The notes below the pieces were generated by a model that was given only the letters and a program-made list of their open reading frames with translations, had not been told where the DNA came from and did not search any database. Made by a program: the position numbers and the translations under genes. Source: an uncultured Clostridia bacterium (GTDB taxonomy: Bacteria; Bacillota; Clostridia; Oscillospirales; Acutalibacteraceae). From it: a stretch of DNA of 64,000 nucleotides. Shown one piece after another: positions 28,156 to 38,223 of this stretch. The stretch covers positions 58,184 to 122,183 of the forward strand of contig CANRNQ010000004.1 in the NCBI GenBank assembly GCA_947632045.1. Reading direction: 5' to 3'. Position 1 is the first letter of the stretch; each line of letters opens with the position of its first letter.

Positions 28156-29175
28156 ATGACTGAGGAAGCTCTGAACGGACTTTTGTACTGCGGGCAGGTT
28201 CTTATACCGTCGCTGTTTCCGTTTATGGTTCTTGCTGAATTTTTAAGTGAATACGGAGTTCTCGACAGGCTCTCGTTTATATTTTCCCCTTTTTGCAGAT
28301 ACATATTGAGGCTCCCTCCCGTCACGGGCGGAGCCGTTATTTTAAGCCTTACCGGCGGCTTTCCCGTCGGCGCGGCCTGCACCGCGTCGCTTTATCGGCG
28401 CGGTAAAATAAGCGGCGAGCAGGCTCGCCGTATGCTCCGCTTCGCCGTCGGCGCGGGGCCCGCCTTTGTCATATTCGCCGTCGGGCAGAATATGCTCGGC
28501 AGCGCTCAGAGCGGAGTTGTGCTTTACTCGGCGCAGATACTTTCACAGCTCACCGTCGCTGTCGCCGGCGGCGCTCTTTCGGGAGGCGGAATACCCTCAA
28601 GGGGCAACTCGTCCGCTTTGAGGCGCGGCTTTGCCGACAGCATAATAGGTTCGTGCTTTAAGTCCTGCGACAGTATGATAAAGCTATGCGCCATGGTCGT
28701 TATGTTCTCGGCGTTCATGGGGGTGCTCGGCTCGCTTGGCATTATGAGCTTTTTTAGCCGCATTTTTTCCCTTTTGCCTCTGCCCTCCTCAGTGGCTCAG
28801 AGTCTTTTGTACGCCCTTACAGAGGTGACAGCCGGCTGCCGCGAGGCTATAAACGCCGGCGCTCCGCTCGAATTTATCGCCTTTGTGATAGGCTTCGGCG
28901 GGCTTTCCGTTCACTTCCAGATTTTCGCTCTCCTGCAAAATCTTGATTTTTCAAAAATTGATTTTTTCCTGCACAGGTTCATTTGCGGCTCTCTCTGCTC
29001 GATTTACACCTATATCATAACCCTGTTTATGCCCGATACCGTAGAAACAATATCGGTAGTCACGCCGAGCGGCAGTGAATTTTCCTCCACAACGCTTATC
29101 GGCAGTATGGCTTTGATGCTTTGCTGCGTTATATTTTTGCTTTCGATGAGGGGCGAACGCGCAATTCGGCGCTGA
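28156..29175 (+). CDS. ylbJ: Sporulation integral membrane protein YlbJ-like (nucleoside-recognition fold)
   Basis: 339 residues with about eight membrane helices. Motifs: VLIPSLFPFMVLAEFLSEYG near the N-terminus, PPVTGGAVILSLTGGFPVGA, and the second gate repeat EVTAGCREAINAGAPLEFIA. YlbJ is needed for spore cortex formation in Bacillus. I took the ATG at 28156 because GGAGG is 8 bases before it; a GTG at 28123 in frame would add 11 residues. Divergent from yqfC-yqfD, which suggests a sporulation-regulated pair. The stop abuts cloverleaf copy 5. Confidence 0.85.
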   Translation: MTEEALNGLLYCGQVLIPSLFPFMVLAEFLSEYGVLDRLSFIFSPFCRYILRLPPVTGGAVILSLTGGFPVGAACTASLYRRGKISGEQARRMLRFAVGAGPAFVIFAVGQNMLGSAQSGVVLYSAQILSQLTVAVAGGALSGGGIPSRGNSSALRRGFADSIIGSCFKSCDSMIKLCAMVVMFSAFMGVLGSLGIMSFFSRIFSLLPLPSSVAQSLLYALTEVTAGCREAINAGAPLEFIAFVIGFGGLSVHFQIFALLQNLDFSKIDFFLHRFICGSLCSIYTYIITLFMPDTVETISVVTPSGSEFSSTTLIGSMALMLCCVIFLLSMRGERAIRR

Positions 29176-29408
29176 GCTGCCGCGGCGACCCGTTTTCGCT
29201 TTGTAAGTGAGGGCAGGGGCGGGTTCGGGCGGCGACCGCTGCGCTGCGCCCTGCGGGGCGCAGCGCAGGAAAAACGCGGCAGCGCAGAGGCTCTGCTACA
29301 TAGGCAAAATAATTTTCCCGCCGCGTTTTTGTGCGACTCCGTCGCACCGGTCGCCGCCCGAACACCCATCTCTCGCTCAAACCTGCCGAGTCGCCACGGC
29401 GCGGCAGC
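29176..29408. repeat. Cloverleaf repeat, copy 5 (core 29223-29363)
   Basis: Core stem GTTCGGGCGGCGACC (29223) with GGTCGCCGCCCGAAC (29349). Left hairpin GCGCTGCGCC/GGGCGCAGCGC, central stem AAAAACGCGGC/GCCGCGTTTTT, right hairpin GTGCGAC/GTCGCAC: both arms differ in sequence from copies 1-3 yet still pair. Outer repeat GCTGCCGCG/CGCGGCAGC. It starts directly after the ylbJ stop. Confidence 0.85.
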
Positions 29409-29499
29409 CCCGTAAAATTTCATTTCACTATAACATCAAGGCTAAATCGGCATATAATAACAGAAGAAAAAAAGAAATTTTATATCGGGGTGACAATAT

Positions 29500-31344
29500 A
29501 TGTGCGGAATAGCCGGCTGGATAGATAAGTATAAGGATCTCAGCGAATGTCAGCTCACAATAGACGCGATGACAGACGCGCTCGCCTCAAGGGGGCCCGA
29601 CGATCGGGGGATATTTCTCTCCTCGGGCAAAGACGTGTGCCTGATGCACCGCAGGCTTGCGGTCATAGACCCTGAAAACGGTAAGCAGCCGATGACGCGG
29701 GGGCTTGGCGGCTACAAATACACGATAGTATATAACGGTGAGCTTTATAACGCGGCGGAGCTAAGGGAGCAGCTTGAAGCCCTCGGCTGCCATTTTGAAA
29801 CGAGCTGCGACACCGAGGTTTTGCTTTATTCATACATCTACTACGGCGAGTCCTGCGTTGAAAAACTGAACGGTATCTTCGCCTTTGCGGTCTGGGACAG
29901 CAAAAACAGACGTTTGTTTGCGGCGCGCGACAGAGTGGGAGTTAAGCCGTTTTTCTATTATGAATACAACGGCGGACTGCTGTTTTCGTCAGAAATAAAA
30001 TCCCTGCTCAAAAATCCCGAGGTGAAGCCGGAGGTTGACGAGGAGGGGCTTTACGACATTCTCTTTCTCGGCCCAGCAAGAACCCCGGGCTTTGGGATAT
30101 TTAAAAATGTGCGCGAGCTTTTACCCGGAGAGTGCATGACATACAAGCCGAATATTCTGAAAAAGCGAACGTACTTTAAAATCACAGCGAAGCCTCACAC
30201 CGACAGCCGTGAGGAAACGATAACAAGGGTAAGGGAGCTTTTGAGCGACTCGATAAGTCGCCAGCTCGTATCCGACGTTCCGCTGTGCTGCTTTTTGTCG
30301 GGCGGTCTTGATTCGAGCATAATCTGCTCCACCGCGGCAAAATGCTTTGAAAAAAGCGGCAGAGGCAGGCTCGACACCTACTCGGTGGACTACGAGGACA
30401 ACGGAAAATATTTTCAAAAAAGCCTGTTTCAGCCGAACTCCGACTCCGACTATATAGGGATAATGAGCGAGGCTATAAACAGCCGCCACCGCAATATAGT
30501 CCTCACAAACAAGGAGCTTTACTATGCGCTTTTCGATTCAGTCAAATCGCGCGACCTGATGCCGATGGCGGACGTAGACTCATCGCTTTTGTTGTTTTGC
30601 CGCGAGGTGAAAAAGGATTTCACCGTCGCGCTTTCCGGCGAATGTGCCGACGAGCTGTTCGGAGGCTATCCCTGGTACCACAACAGGGACATATTATTTG
30701 AGGAATGCTTCCCGTGGAGCAGAAGCACGGACATAAGGCGCAGCATATTAAAAAAGGGAATACTGCCGAGAGCGGAGGAATATGTAAATCAACGTTACAA
30801 GGACACCCTGAAGCTCGCCGACAAGCTGCCGGAGGACACGGCGCTCGACAGCCGTATGCGCGAGATGTTTATACTGAATTACTACTGGTTCATGCAGTGC
30901 CTTCTTGAGAGGAAGGACCGCGCCTCGATGTTCAGCGGACTTGAGGTCAGGGTGCCGTTTTGCGACTGGCGCATAGTTGAGTACGCCTACAATATGCCGT
31001 GGAAGCTAAAGGCATTGGACGGGCGCGAAAAGGGCATACTCCGCACCGCCTTTGACGGGCTGATGCCCGATGAAATAGTGTGGCGAAAAAAGAGCCCGTA
31101 CCCAAAGACGTTCAATCCTATATATATGGAATGCGTCAGTCGGGGCGCGCTTGACGTTATATCAAAAAACGACGGCCCTCTTTCGGAGCTTATCGACCGC
31201 GCCGGAGTTATGGAGATAATAGAGCACCCGAACGGCATAAGCTCGCCCTGGTACGGTCAGCTTATGAAGGCTCCGCAGATACTCGCATATATAGTTCAGC
31301 TTGACTTCTGGGCGAGGGAGTACGGCGTAGAGTTTAAAATTTAA
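29500..31344 (+). CDS. asnB: Asparagine synthetase (glutamine-hydrolysing)
   Basis: 614 residues. MCGIAGWID places the glutaminase nucleophile at Cys2 directly after the start Met, confirming the start. RGPDDRG, YNGELYNAAELREQL and DTEVLLY complete the class II amidotransferase domain. The synthetase domain has the PP-loop CCFLSGGLDSSIICS near residue 265 and ALSGECADELFGGYPWYH. It makes asparagine from aspartate, glutamine and ATP. GGGGTG precedes the ATG. Single gene with a strong terminator. Confidence 0.96.
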   Translation: MCGIAGWIDKYKDLSECQLTIDAMTDALASRGPDDRGIFLSSGKDVCLMHRRLAVIDPENGKQPMTRGLGGYKYTIVYNGELYNAAELREQLEALGCHFETSCDTEVLLYSYIYYGESCVEKLNGIFAFAVWDSKNRRLFAARDRVGVKPFFYYEYNGGLLFSSEIKSLLKNPEVKPEVDEEGLYDILFLGPARTPGFGIFKNVRELLPGECMTYKPNILKKRTYFKITAKPHTDSREETITRVRELLSDSISRQLVSDVPLCCFLSGGLDSSIICSTAAKCFEKSGRGRLDTYSVDYEDNGKYFQKSLFQPNSDSDYIGIMSEAINSRHRNIVLTNKELYYALFDSVKSRDLMPMADVDSSLLLFCREVKKDFTVALSGECADELFGGYPWYHNRDILFEECFPWSRSTDIRRSILKKGILPRAEEYVNQRYKDTLKLADKLPEDTALDSRMREMFILNYYWFMQCLLERKDRASMFSGLEVRVPFCDWRIVEYAYNMPWKLKALDGREKGILRTAFDGLMPDEIVWRKKSPYPKTFNPIYMECVSRGALDVISKNDGPLSELIDRAGVMEIIEHPNGISSPWYGQLMKAPQILAYIVQLDFWAREYGVEFKI

Positions 31345-31358
31345 GACCCATATAAAAC

Positions 31359-31402
31359 GATCCGCCGCGATATTATTCTGCGGCGGATCGAATGCTTTTT
31401 GT
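31359..31402. terminator. Terminator after asnB
   Basis: GATCCGCCGC and GCGGCGGATC form a 10-bp stem followed by GCTTTTTGTTTT on the plus strand; it may also serve the convergent HAD gene. Confidence 0.85.
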
Positions 31403-31428
31403 TTTCTGCTGTACTTGCGGCTTTGAAC

Positions 31429-32163
31429 TTATTTTAGAATGAGCTTTGGTATTTTCCGGAAATTTCCGTCGCCGACAAAATATTTGCTCTCCGGCGCAAT
31501 TTTTCCGAGCTTTGGCGATATCGCCGTATGTATATAAAGCGAGTCTATTCCGTAATCGTTCGCTCCCTTTATGTCCGAGCTTTCGTCGTTGCCTATCATT
31601 ATACTTTCGCTTTTTTTCAAGTTGTAGCGCTTAAAAAGTATATCGAAAAACGCAGTATCCGGCTTGCAGCACTGCTCGGCGCTGCTGATAAGTATGCCGT
31701 CAAATTTGTCGTAGAGTCCCGTCAGCTTCAGCTCGGGAACCGTAAAGCTGCTCTGCGCGTTTGACAGAAGGTATATCCTTTTTCCCTTTTTGTGCAGCTC
31801 GTCAAAAAATTCCGTCACTCCCTTATAGGCTCTTGCCTTCTTTGTAGTTGAAAGGCAGCGGAAAAGCCGTGCCGTTACCTCGACAAGCTCCGCCGACGCC
31901 TTTACCCCTTTATCGGTGTAAAGCTTTTTGAAGACCTTATCTATCACTATATCCACCTTGGTATATTCAGGGTGGCTTTTCTGCACTCTTTTCTTTTCCG
32001 CTTCTACATATTCAAAGTATTTTTTGCAAAGCTTTTTCCATTTGTATTCGGCCCCGTTGAAGGAATAGAACATAGCAAGCTGTTTCCACAGTGACTTTCT
32101 CCCTTCGTCCGTCCTCACGTCTAAAAGCGTGCCGTAAAGATCAAAAATATAATTTTTATACAT
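31429..32163 (-). CDS. HAD-superfamily hydrolase, haloacid-dehalogenase-like
   Basis: 244 residues. The N-terminal motif FDLYGTLLD gives the nucleophile Asp8, with Tyr in place of the second Asp as in YjjG- and dehalogenase-type members. Motif II is LLSNAQSSF, a Lys follows in AEQCCKPDTAFF, and motif III/IV is MIGNDESSDIKGANDYGIDS. A helical cap lies between residues 20 and 100. The substrate is probably a small phosphorylated metabolite. AAGGAG precedes the ATG. Confidence 0.88.
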   Translation of the reverse strand: MYKNYIFDLYGTLLDVRTDEGRKSLWKQLAMFYSFNGAEYKWKKLCKKYFEYVEAEKKRVQKSHPEYTKVDIVIDKVFKKLYTDKGVKASAELVEVTARLFRCLSTTKKARAYKGVTEFFDELHKKGKRIYLLSNAQSSFTVPELKLTGLYDKFDGILISSAEQCCKPDTAFFDILFKRYNLKKSESIMIGNDESSDIKGANDYGIDSLYIHTAISPKLGKIAPESKYFVGDGNFRKIPKLILK

Positions 32164-32240
32164 ATACTCTGCTCCTTATCTCTTTTGGTAAAGGCAATAT
32201 TTTACTTATACTCGGCTCAGGCTGCGCGCCCGCTCCAATG

Positions 32241-32369
32241 CGGGCGGCGACCCGAAGCTGCCTGCGGCAGCTTCGCAAAGCGCCGCGGCTTGAAAAGCCT
32301 GCCGTGGTCCGAAGGACCCGGCCGCCGCGCTTTGGCTTGCCCGCCGCGCGGGCAAGCGGTCGCCGCCCG
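32241..32369. repeat. Cloverleaf repeat, copy 6
   Basis: Core stem CGGGCGGCGACC (32241) with GGTCGCCGCCCG (32358). Left hairpin AGCTGC/GGCAGCT, central stem AAAGCGCCGCGGC/GCCGCCGCGCTTTG, right hairpin CTTGCCCG/CGGGCAAG. No clear outer repeat. It lies between the divergent HAD and nth genes; the remaining gap up to 32546 is AT-rich with nothing else I can name. Confidence 0.82.
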
Positions 32370-32546
32370 AAAATGCGTCGCTGTTCTCCCGCGACGCTTC
32401 GTTACAAGGAGAGTATAACACATTAATTTTAAAAAATAAACAGAAGCCGTGACAAAATGCAATACATATGATAAAATTAATTTTATACAAATCCTGCGGC
32501 AATATATGATTGCCGCCCACACTAAGCCGTAGGGAGGCGTTAAAAC

Positions 32547-33182
32547 ATGACAGACAAGGAGATAGCGCTATCTGCGGTAGACGCGCTGAAAAGGGAGTAT
32601 CCCGACGCCATATGCTCGCTGACATACACTGACCCGCTCCAGCTTCTTATAGCGACAAGGCTCGCCGCCCAATGCACTGACGCAAGGGTAAACATGGTAA
32701 CTCCGGCTTTATTCCGGCGTTTCAAAAGCGTTGACGACTTTGCCGCTGCGGAGCCTTCCGAGGTTGAGGAATACATAAAGAGCTGCGGGCTTTACAAGAC
32801 AAAAGCAAGGGACATAGTGAATATGGCTAAAGCTCTTAAGGAGAACTTCGGCGGCACAGTGCCTGATTCAATAGGGGAGCTTGTCACTCTGCCGGGTATC
32901 GGCAGAAAGACAGCAAACCTTATAGTCGGAGATATCTTCGGAAAAAGCGCCGTAGTCGTTGATACGCACTGCATAAGAATAACCTCGCGGCTCGGGCTTC
33001 ACAATATAAAGGACGCCGCCAAGATAGAAAAAATACTGCGCAATCTTCTCCCGCCGGAGGAATCAAACGACTTCTGCCACAGGCTCGTGCTGCACGGCAG
33101 AGCGGTTTGCACGGCGAGAAAGCCTATGTGCGGCAAATGCTGTATGAGCGGCTTTTGCCCAACGGCGCTAAGCGCAGAATAA
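32547..33182 (+). CDS. nth: Endonuclease III
   Basis: Base-excision repair glycosylase/AP lyase acting on oxidised pyrimidines. 211 residues. The helix-hairpin-helix [18 protein letters not shown] is followed by the catalytic-Asp region [15 protein letters not shown], and the C-terminus holds the 4Fe-4S ligands in C-x6-C-x2-C-x5-C spacing ([18 protein letters not shown]). Start behind GGGAGG. First gene of nth-lepA-DUF3783. Confidence 0.96.
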   Translation: MTDKEIALSAVDALKREYPDAICSLTYTDPLQLLIATRLAAQCTDARVNMVTPALFRRFKSVDDFAAAEPSEVEEYIKSCGLYKTKARDIVNMAKALKENFGGTVPDSIGELVTLPGIGRKTANLIVGDIFGKSAVVVDTHCIRITSRLGLHNIKDAAKIEKILRNLLPPEESNDFCHRLVLHGRAVCTARKPMCGKCCMSGFCPTALSAE

Positions 33183-33198
33183 TATAAAAGGTGATTTC

Positions 33199-35010
33199 AT
33201 GTCATTTTCAAGAGATAAAATAAGAAATTTCAGCATAATAGCTCACATCGACCACGGCAAGAGCACCCTTGCCGACAGGATACTCGAGCAAACAAGCTCG
33301 GTTGCCCAGCGCGATATGGAGGATCAGCTTCTCGACAACATGGAGCTTGAGCGCGAGCGCGGAATTACGATAAAGGCGCACGCCGTCACGCTGAACTACA
33401 AGGCGGACGACGGCGAGGAATATATTTTCAACCTTATCGACACGCCGGGTCACGTCGATTTCAATTACGAGGTTTCAAGAAGCCTTGCCGCCTGCGAGGG
33501 CGCGGTTCTCGTTGTGGACGCGTCGCAGGGCATAGAGGCGCAGACCCTTGCGAACACCTATCTTGCCGTTGACGGCGGTCTTGAGATAGTGCCGGTCATA
33601 AACAAGATAGATCTGCCCTCGGCGGATCCGCAAAGGGTGATAAACGAGATCGAGGACGTGATAGGAATACCGGCTCAGGACGCGCCTCAGGTATCGGCAA
33701 AGGCGGGAATAAATATACGCGCCGTGCTCGAAAAGATAGTGTCGGATATTCCCGCGCCGTCGGGCGACGACGAAAAGCCGCTCCGAGCGCTCATATTCGA
33801 TTCATACTATGACTCCTACAAGGGCGTTATAATATATGTTCGTCTTATGGACGGCGTGCTGCGTCAGGGCGACGAGATAGAGCTTATGGCGACAAAATCA
33901 AAATTCACCGTGGTCGAATGCGGTTATCTGCGCGCGACCTCGCTTGAGCCGGCAAAGGAGCTACATGCGGGCGAGGTATGCTATATAGCCGCTGCCATAA
34001 AATCCGTAAAGGACGCTAAAGTGGGCGACACTGTAACACTCGCGGCGAACCCCGCGAATGAGCCTCTTCCCGGCTACCGCGAGGCTCAGCCGATGGTGTA
34101 CTGCGGCATTTATCCGGCGGACGGGGCGAGATACGCCGACCTGCGCGACGCCCTTGACAAGCTCAATTTAAACGACGCTTCCCTTTCATTTGAGCCGGAA
34201 ACCTCAGTTGCGCTCGGCTTTGGCTTTCGCTGCGGCTTTCTCGGGCTGCTCCATATGGAGATAATTCAGGAAAGGTTAGAGCGCGAGTACAACCTCGACC
34301 TTATAACCACCGCACCGAGTGTAATATACCGCCTGACAATGACGGACGGCGAAGTCAAAATGATAGACAATCCCACCAACTACCCCTCACCGGCGCTGAT
34401 AGCAAGCGCCGAAGAGCCTATGACTGACGCGCATATTTACTCTCCGTCGGAATACGTCGGCAACATAATGGAGCTTTGTCAGGACAGGCGCGGAATATTT
34501 AAGGATATGACATATATCGACTCCGACCGCGTGGATATTCACTACTCTCTCCCGCTTGCCGAGATAATATACGACTTCTTCGACACACTAAAATCGCGCA
34601 CAAGGGGCTACGCCTCCTTCGATTACGAGCTGAGCGGCTATGCTGAGAGCAGCCTTGTCAAGCTGGACATCATGCTTAACGGCGAGGTTGTGGACGCGCT
34701 CTCGTTTATAATACACTCGGATAAGGCATACGGCAGGGCGAGAAAAATGGCCGAAAAGCTCAAGGAGAAGATTCCAAGACAGCTCTTTGAGGTGCCGATA
34801 CAGGCCTGCATTGGCGGCAAGATAATCGCCCGCGAAACGGTCAAGGCTATGCGCAAGGACGTGCTTGCCAAGTGCTACGGCGGCGACATCACGCGAAAGA
34901 AAAAGCTCCTTGAAAAGCAAAAGGAGGGCAAAAAGCGTATGCGCCAGCTCGGCAGCGTAGAGGTCCCTCAGGATGCGTTTATGGCCGTGCTGAAGCTTGA
35001 CACTGACTGA
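33199..35010 (+). CDS. lepA: Elongation factor 4 (LepA)
   Basis: Translational GTPase of 603 residues. G1 [16 protein letters not shown]2 region [15 protein letters not shown]3 [14 protein letters not shown] and G4 [10 protein letters not shown] are intact, and the LepA-specific C-terminal domain ends in [20 protein letters not shown]. Start behind AAAGGTGAT, 16 bases after nth. Confidence 0.97.
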   Translation: MSFSRDKIRNFSIIAHIDHGKSTLADRILEQTSSVAQRDMEDQLLDNMELERERGITIKAHAVTLNYKADDGEEYIFNLIDTPGHVDFNYEVSRSLAACEGAVLVVDASQGIEAQTLANTYLAVDGGLEIVPVINKIDLPSADPQRVINEIEDVIGIPAQDAPQVSAKAGINIRAVLEKIVSDIPAPSGDDEKPLRALIFDSYYDSYKGVIIYVRLMDGVLRQGDEIELMATKSKFTVVECGYLRATSLEPAKELHAGEVCYIAAAIKSVKDAKVGDTVTLAANPANEPLPGYREAQPMVYCGIYPADGARYADLRDALDKLNLNDASLSFEPETSVALGFGFRCGFLGLLHMEIIQERLEREYNLDLITTAPSVIYRLTMTDGEVKMIDNPTNYPSPALIASAEEPMTDAHIYSPSEYVGNIMELCQDRRGIFKDMTYIDSDRVDIHYSLPLAEIIYDFFDTLKSRTRGYASFDYELSGYAESSLVKLDIMLNGEVVDALSFIIHSDKAYGRARKMAEKLKEKIPRQLFEVPIQACIGGKIIARETVKAMRKDVLAKCYGGDITRKKKLLEKQKEGKKRMRQLGSVEVPQDAFMAVLKLDTD

Positions 35011-35030
35011 CAATTTTGGGCGGTGATAAT

Positions 35031-35420
35031 ATGAACGAAACTGTATTGCTTTATAACTTTAAGGGCGAGCGGCTCAAAAGTGTTAAGGCGGCGGCGCTGC
35101 CGCTTAAAATTCGGACAAGGGTAGTTGACAAGTCGGAGCTTAATCAACCCATCGGCTGTCTTGCCGGTATAAAGGGCTTTGAGCCGTGCGCCGAGGATTT
35201 TACCGAAAACGGATTTGACGACGAGATGCTCGTTATGAGCGGCTTCACCGGCGAAAGAATGAACGCTCTTATTCAGTCGCTTTATAGACACGGGCTCGGC
35301 AGGATAGATTTAAAGGCGGTCGTGACTACGGTCAACGTAAGCTGGAACAGTGTTGAACTGTATGAGGCCGTTAAAGCCGACCACGAGGAAATGGCGAAAA
35401 GAAACGGCTCTAAGGTCTGA
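35031..35420 (+). CDS. DUF3783 domain protein
   Basis: 129 residues starting MNETVLLYNFKGERLKSVKA, with EMLVMSGFTGERMNALIQSL and later TTVNVSWNSVELYEAVKADH. This matches my memory of DUF3783, a small clostridial family of unknown function. Start behind GGCGGTGAT, 20 bases after lepA; an earlier in-frame start overlaps that site. Ends before a strong terminator. Confidence 0.8.
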   Translation: MNETVLLYNFKGERLKSVKAAALPLKIRTRVVDKSELNQPIGCLAGIKGFEPCAEDFTENGFDDEMLVMSGFTGERMNALIQSLYRHGLGRIDLKAVVTTVNVSWNSVELYEAVKADHEEMAKRNGSKV

Positions 35421-35446
35421 ACATAATTTATTTTAAATTAAATTTA

Positions 35447-35480
35447 TGCCTCGGTCAAAACAAGACCGAGGCAATTTTGT
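35447..35480 (+). terminator. Terminator of nth-lepA-DUF3783
   Basis: TGCCTCGGTC and GACCGAGGCA form a 10-bp stem, then ATTTTGT. Confidence 0.85.
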
Positions 35481-35517
35481 CGATAATATATTTTTTAAAG
35501 AGGCTTTTGCCGCCCGC

Positions 35518-36936
35518 TCAGCGAGGCTGCTGTTCGGGAACAGGCGTTGTATCGTATTCGTCAAGATTTTTAAGGTAATGCTTAGTATCCTTTCTTGTAA
35601 CGCCCGAAAGCATCAACACCGCGAAGATATTCGGAACGGACATCAGGGCGTTTAATATATCCGCCATATCCCACACCACTCCGACAGACAGCATTGGCGC
35701 GGCAAAAAGCACCACGAGCCACACTATTCTGAACGGCAGGAGAGATTTTGTACCGAAAAGATAGACAAGGCATCTCTCGGCGTAATAAGACCAGCCGAGT
35801 ATGGTCGAATACGCAAAGGCGATTATTCCGACCACTATTATTATATTTCCGACGTACGGTATCTGGCTGAACGCGGCGTGTGTGAGTGCATCGCCGTCCC
35901 TGCTGCTAATAGCAGGATTGGCTATGCTGCTGCTCACAATAACAAGGCCGGTCATGAGGCACACCACGACCGTATCCCAAAACGTGCCGGTCGAGGACAC
36001 GAGAGCCTGCCGCACGGGGTTTCTTGTTTGGGCTGCTGCCGCCACTATCGGCGCAGAGCCCATTCCGGATTCATTTGAAAAAAGTCCTCGCGCTATTCCG
36101 TATCTACACCCCATCATAAGCGCGGAGCCCATAAAGCCTCCCGCGACTGATTGCAGTGAAAACGCGCTTCCCAATATGGTTTGAACCGTCTGTCCGAGAT
36201 ACTGCCAATTATACGCGAGTATGTATATGCAGCCTCCTACATAGAGCGCCGCCATTATCGGCACGAGCTTCTCGCAGACCTTTGAAATTGATTTGACCCC
36301 GCCGAATATTACGAGCCCGGTTATAACGGTCACGACAGCTCCGCATATCAGCGGCACCGTCGGCAGCGACATTCCAAAAATATTTATACTCAGTGATTTT
36401 GACGCGTCAAACGTATTTGTAAGTATGGAGGATATTGCATTGACCTGTACGCCGTTTCCTATTCCGAACGAGGCGAGAACCGTCAGCACCGCGAATATGA
36501 TTCCGACCCATTTCATCTTCAGTCCGCGTTCAAGCGCATACATGGCTCCGCCGACCATTGAGCCGTCCTTTGTTTTTACTCTGTATTTTACGGCTATGAA
36601 CGACTCGCTGTATTTTGTGGCTATGCCGAGCACTCCCGTTATCCAGCACCAGAACACCGCTCCGGGGCCTCCGAGGGCGATAGCCGTTCCGACTCCTATT
36701 ATGTTGCCCGTACCTATGGTTGAGGCGAGCGCGGTTGTCAGCGCCTGAAACTGACTTACATCTCCCGTTGCCTCGGGGTCCTTGGTTACAGACAGCTTTA
36801 TGGCTGTCGGCAGTCTTCTCTGTATCATTCCTGTTCTGAGCGTTGTGAATATATGCGTTCCCAGCAGCAGGATTATCATGGGCCAGCCCCATATTATTGA
36901 GTCAAGAGAGCCTATCATCTCCTCTAAAAATCCCAA
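35518..36936 (-). CDS. Sodium:alanine (AGCS family) symporter
   Basis: 472-residue membrane protein with about 11 helices. Family signatures include GTGNIIGVGTAIALGGPGAV, FWCWITGVLGIATKYSESFI, GSALMMGCRYGIARGLFSNE, SNESGMGSAPIVAAAAQTRN and the C-terminal GWSYYAERC. It imports alanine or glycine with sodium. The start is a TTG with GGGGGG upstream. Single gene. Confidence 0.95.
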   Translation of the reverse strand: MGFLEEMIGSLDSIIWGWPMIILLLGTHIFTTLRTGMIQRRLPTAIKLSVTKDPEATGDVSQFQALTTALASTIGTGNIIGVGTAIALGGPGAVFWCWITGVLGIATKYSESFIAVKYRVKTKDGSMVGGAMYALERGLKMKWVGIIFAVLTVLASFGIGNGVQVNAISSILTNTFDASKSLSINIFGMSLPTVPLICGAVVTVITGLVIFGGVKSISKVCEKLVPIMAALYVGGCIYILAYNWQYLGQTVQTILGSAFSLQSVAGGFMGSALMMGCRYGIARGLFSNESGMGSAPIVAAAAQTRNPVRQALVSSTGTFWDTVVVCLMTGLVIVSSSIANPAISSRDGDALTHAAFSQIPYVGNIIIVVGIIAFAYSTILGWSYYAERCLVYLFGTKSLLPFRIVWLVVLFAAPMLSVGVVWDMADILNALMSVPNIFAVLMLSGVTRKDTKHYLKNLDEYDTTPVPEQQPR

Positions 36937-37049
36937 TTCAAATTCCCCCCTTAATAGAAATTTCCTTGAATATTTATATTCTATATTCGATTATTTAAGT
37001 ATTTAAGCGAAGGGATAGCGGCTATATCCGAGGTTTTGCTGAGCGTGAC

Positions 37050-37295
37050 GCTGTCGCATTGCCCGTTTTTAGCTTATGACTGTGTGCCGCAGAGGTTCGG
37101 GCGGCGACCGCTCCCGCGCGCCCGCGGCGCGCGGGAGCGAAAAACGCGGCGGCGGTTTAGGTGCGCTTTTAACCTCCGGCCAACCCTGCCGCGCCGCGTT
37201 TTTGAGCAAATTCCCGCCGCGGCGGGAATTTGCGGGTCGCCGCCCGAACCAGTCTTCTCCCGCACAAGCCTATCGGCGCATATAAATGCGACAGC
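37050..37295. repeat. Cloverleaf repeat, copy 7 (core 37094-37250)
   Basis: Core stem GGTTCGGGCGGCGACC (37094), 16 bp, with 37235-37250. Left hairpin TCCCGCGCGC/GCGCGCGGGA, central stem AAAAACGCGGCGGC/GCCGCGTTTTT, right hairpin AAATTCCCGCC/GGCGGGAATTT, where a matched base change relative to copy 1 keeps pairing. Outer repeat GCTGTCGCATT/AATGCGACAGC. Confidence 0.85.
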
Positions 37296-37311
37296 TAAGA
37301 CCTACGCGCCT

Positions 37312-38223
37312 TTACCAAGGCTTTATCGTCGCCGTAAGCTCGGCTACGCTTTTAAGCCCCTTCCTGTCGAGAAAATCGCTTAAGCCCCTGCATATTTTTA
37401 TCGGAGCGTACGGGTCGTTGAACAGCACCGTCCCGATTTGCAGAGCGTCCGCTCCGGCAATGAGCATTTCGGCGGCGTCCTGCCAGGTTGAAATACCGCC
37501 CACTCCTATAACGGGTATCTTAACGGCGTTTTTTACCTGCCACACCATTCTTACCGCTACCGGAAAGACCGCCGGCCCGCTCATTCCTCCGGTGTTGTTT
37601 TTAAGTATCGGCCTGCCGGTTTCGATATCTATCCTCATTCCGGTCAGGGTGTTTATTAGCGAAACCGCGTCTGCACCCTCCGCTTCGGCGGAGCGGGCTA
37701 TGTCCGCAATGTCGGCAACGTTCGGCGAAAGCTTGACTATCAGCGGCTTTTTGCAGTGCTCTCTAACCGTCCGCGTTATATTGCCGACCGATTTGCAGGA
37801 GGTTCCGAACGCAACTCCCCCGTGCTTTACATTTGGACAGGATATGTTCATCTCTATCATATCCACCGCGCTGTCGGAGAGCTTTTCGGCCATTTGGCAG
37901 TAATCCTCAACCGTGTTGCCCGCGATATTCGCTATCACGGCGGTGTTCTGCTCTGACAGCCACGGCAGATCCTCGCTGATAAAGTGGTCTACGCCGGGGT
38001 TTTGCAGCCCGACCGAGTTGAGTATTCCGTTTTTTCCCTCCGCTATCCTCGGGGGCGGATTGCCGAGTCTCGGCTGAAGCGTGATACCCTTGCAGGATAT
38101 TCCTCCGAGCGCTTCAAGCGGATAAAATTCACTGTATTCGCGCCCAAAGCCAAAGGTTCCGGACGCCGCTATGAGCGGATTATTAAGCTTTACTCCGCAT
38201 ATGCTAACACCGAGATTAGCCAT
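37312..38223 (-). CDS. pyrD: Dihydroorotate dehydrogenase B, catalytic subunit
   Basis: FMN subunit of the NAD-linked class 1B enzyme of pyrimidine synthesis. 303 residues. It has NNPLIAASGTFGFGREYSEF, GNPPPRIAEGKNGILNSVGL, and the catalytic-Cys region MIEMNISCPNVKHGGVAFG, plus the FMN-binding VIGVGGISTWQDAAEMLIAG. Its start overlaps the end of pyrK by 8 bases. Confidence 0.96.
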   Translation of the reverse strand: MANLGVSICGVKLNNPLIAASGTFGFGREYSEFYPLEALGGISCKGITLQPRLGNPPPRIAEGKNGILNSVGLQNPGVDHFISEDLPWLSEQNTAVIANIAGNTVEDYCQMAEKLSDSAVDMIEMNISCPNVKHGGVAFGTSCKSVGNITRTVREHCKKPLIVKLSPNVADIADIARSAEAEGADAVSLINTLTGMRIDIETGRPILKNNTGGMSGPAVFPVAVRMVWQVKNAVKIPVIGVGGISTWQDAAEMLIAGADALQIGTVLFNDPYAPIKICRGLSDFLDRKGLKSVAELTATIKPW